From Treponema sp. (GTDB taxonomy: Bacteria > Spirochaetota > Spirochaetia > Treponematales > Treponemataceae): DNA of 7,501 nucleotides. Positions within the stretch are counted from its first letter, which is position 1; every line of letters starts with the position of its first letter. Positions 6,295-7,501 of this stretch are shown piece after piece. The position numbers were made by a program, and so were the translations under genes. The stretch spans positions 1 through 7,501 of the forward strand of contig SFOB01000111.1 of NCBI GenBank assembly GCA_004554075.1, in the 5' to 3' direction. The notes below the pieces were generated by a model. The model was not told where the DNA came from. It did no database searches and was given only the letters and a program-made list of their open reading frames with translations.

Positions 6295-7068
6295 ATGCGA
6301 AGCGCAAAATATATCGGACTATTTGCAGCGTGCGGCTTTATTTTGTCCTTCGTTTCAGGTCTTTTCTCTCATTCTTCAATTCTATCCGTATTATTAAAAG
6401 CATTGATTTTTGCCGTAGTATTCGGCCTGCTCGGATTTGCAATTTCTTTTATTTACAGCAAATTCCTTTCAGACGGTTCCTCTGGTGAATATCAAAGCGA
6501 TTATACAAGTGACGCTTCATCTGCCCCGGCAGCAAATTCTGCACTGGGAAATAATGTTGATATAACAATTCAGGATGAAGAGTTAAAACCGAGTGACAGT
6601 GACAATCATTTTGTTGTCGGTGATAATCACCAGATGCTTAATGATTCTGATGTTAAAAACTCGGAGAGAAATGCAACAGGATCTCAAACTTCCGAAGAGG
6701 GCTTTGTTCCATTGAGGAATTTTGAAACTGTAAAGAATTTTTCAGGTAAAGAAGCTGTTATTCCGTCAGAGGCAATTGCCTCGAACGAAAAACAGGAAAG
6801 CAGTACAGAAGCTCCGGCCCCTGCTGCTGCGCCATCTTCAAATGTTTCATTTAACGACGAAGGTGGAATAGATACCCTGCCAGATATGGAAAATTTTGTA
6901 TTTTCAGAAAGTTCTGGTTCGGCATCTGATGATGATTCAGACACTGGTTCTGATTCTGATTTTGTTTCTATGGGATCATCTAAAAAAAATAATGGTCCTG
7001 CAGAAGTACAGGACGCTGCCTTAATGGCAAAGGCAATCAGTTCTGTTTTATCAGATGAAAATTCATAA
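6295..7068 (+). CDS. Unnamed two-TM protein with long acidic Ser/Asp-rich tail
   Basis: I do not recognise a family with an assigned function. The 257-residue product has two membrane segments, about residues 6-24 and 29-54, joined by a very short turn. Basic residues at R2, K5 and K56 flank them, so both ends are predicted to be cytoplasmic. The remaining ~200 residues are polar, acidic and low in complexity: an Ala/Pro run at 173-180, and a Ser/Asp run at 205-222 (ESSGSASDDDSDTGSDSD). The tail ends in a short predicted helix, DAALMAKAISSVLSDE. No enzyme motif is visible. It lies between flhG and fliA, directly after a consensus promoter, and 17 bases ahead of fliA. A hypothetical gene at the equivalent place in Treponema pallidum is recalled but not checked. 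Possible roles are a membrane anchor or a regulator of flagellar expression; this is inference. Confidence 0.8.
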   Translation: MRSAKYIGLFAACGFILSFVSGLFSHSSILSVLLKALIFAVVFGLLGFAISFIYSKFLSDGSSGEYQSDYTSDASSAPAANSALGNNVDITIQDEELKPSDSDNHFVVGDNHQMLNDSDVKNSERNATGSQTSEEGFVPLRNFETVKNFSGKEAVIPSEAIASNEKQESSTEAPAPAAAPSSNVSFNDEGGIDTLPDMENFVFSESSGSASDDDSDTGSDSDFVSMGSSKKNNGPAEVQDAALMAKAISSVLSDENS

Positions 7069-7085
7069 AAAGAGGAAGAGTATAA

Positions 7086-7501
7086 ATGCCAATTAATGAC
7101 GAAAAAGAAGAAGATGATCTTTGGGAAGAATTCAAGAAGACCAGGTCTCCTGCTCTCAGAGATAAATTTATACGGCAGTATATGCCTCTTGTAAAATATG
7201 TTGCAGGTAAGGTCGCAGTAGGTCTTCCTGCCTCTGTAGAGTTTGATGATCTTGTAGGTTATGGACAGTTTGGTCTTCTGGATGCAATCAACAAATACGA
7301 TCCTGCTAAGGGAGTTAAGTTTAAGACCTATGCAGTAACACGTATTCGTGGTGCAATTTTTGATGAGCTCCGCCAGATAGACTGGGTACCTCGTTCTGTA
7401 CGCCAGAAGTCTCGCGAAATAGAAGATGCAATTGTTTCTCTTGAGTCTCGCCTGGGCCGCACTGCAACAGATTCAGAAATTGCAGGCTCTCTTAATATGA
7501 G
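7086..7501 (+). CDS. fliA: Flagellar sigma factor FliA/WhiG type (5' part, cut by window edge)
   Basis: This reads open from the ATG at 7086 to the window end (138 codons plus two bases), so it is the N-terminal part of a sigma factor, normally about 240-270 residues. FliA (sigma-28) directs RNA polymerase to late flagellar genes such as flagellins. The visible part covers region 2 and the start of region 3. FIRQYMPLVKYVAGKVAVGLP is at 28-48, FDDLVGYGQFGLLDAINKYDP at 53-73, KFKTYAVTRIRGAIFDELR at 78-96 (core binding and -10 recognition), and DWVPRSVR at 99-106. RIRGAI followed by DELR and DWVPRSVR is diagnostic of the FliA/WhiG group rather than sigma-70, SigB or SigF. GAGGA at 7072-7076 supports the start. 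It would be transcribed with the preceding gene from the promoter at 6236-6264. The C-terminal -35 recognition domain is outside the window. Confidence 0.95.
   Translation, partial: MPINDEKEEDDLWEEFKKTRSPALRDKFIRQYMPLVKYVAGKVAVGLPASVEFDDLVGYGQFGLLDAINKYDPAKGVKFKTYAVTRIRGAIFDELRQIDWVPRSVRQKSREIEDAIVSLESRLGRTATDSEIAGSLNM

Noticed and set aside
1..7501. Mobile element, CRISPR array, tRNA or rRNA
   Set aside because: No transposase, spaced direct repeats, terminal inverted repeats or cloverleaf-like sequence was seen; the window is filled by one co-directional flagellar gene set with uniform base composition.

Overview
The window is a continuous, plus-strand block of flagellar genes with almost no intergenic space: fliR, flhB, flhA, flhF, flhG, one unnamed membrane protein gene, and the 5' end of a fliA/whiG-type sigma factor gene that runs off the right edge. 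Gene order and protein features point to a spirochete, most likely a host-associated Treponema. The order fliR-flhB-flhA-flhF-flhG-hypothetical-fliA matches, as I recall it, the corresponding locus of Treponema pallidum. FlhA also carries a divergent motif set (FSLGIN, SGNVKAG, MNQKLFDID) that I take to be spirochete-like. The species cannot be named from the sequence alone.

Layout: positions 8-4025 encode three membrane components of the flagellar type III export apparatus (FliR, FlhB, FlhA). Positions 4043-6228 encode the two nucleotide-binding proteins that set flagellar position and number (the SRP-type GTPase FlhF and the MinD-type ATPase FlhG). Gaps between these genes are 3, 22, 17 and 26 bases, each with a purine-rich ribosome binding site, so they are probably one transcript continuing from fliP/fliQ upstream. 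The only clear promoter lies after flhG: TTGACA-17-TATAAT at 6236-6264, a perfect housekeeping (sigma-70) consensus. It would give a second transcript carrying the two-TM, acidic-tailed protein (6295-7068) and the sigma-28 gene (from 7086).

How they work together: FlhA and FlhB form the export gate and substrate-switch machinery around the FliPQR channel. FlhF and FlhG decide where and how many periplasmic flagella are built. FliA would then direct late flagellar genes. The extra promoter would let fliA be expressed independently of the long early operon.

Nothing here is an entirely new system; the region is an ordinary, well-conserved flagellar operon. The points worth a second look are the consensus promoter with a dyad in its spacer, the uncharacterised acidic membrane protein, paired losses of normally conserved charged residues in FlhA, unusual residues on both sides of the FlhF-FlhG pair, a small hairpin across the flhF stop codon, and a 12-bp tandem repeat in flhF.
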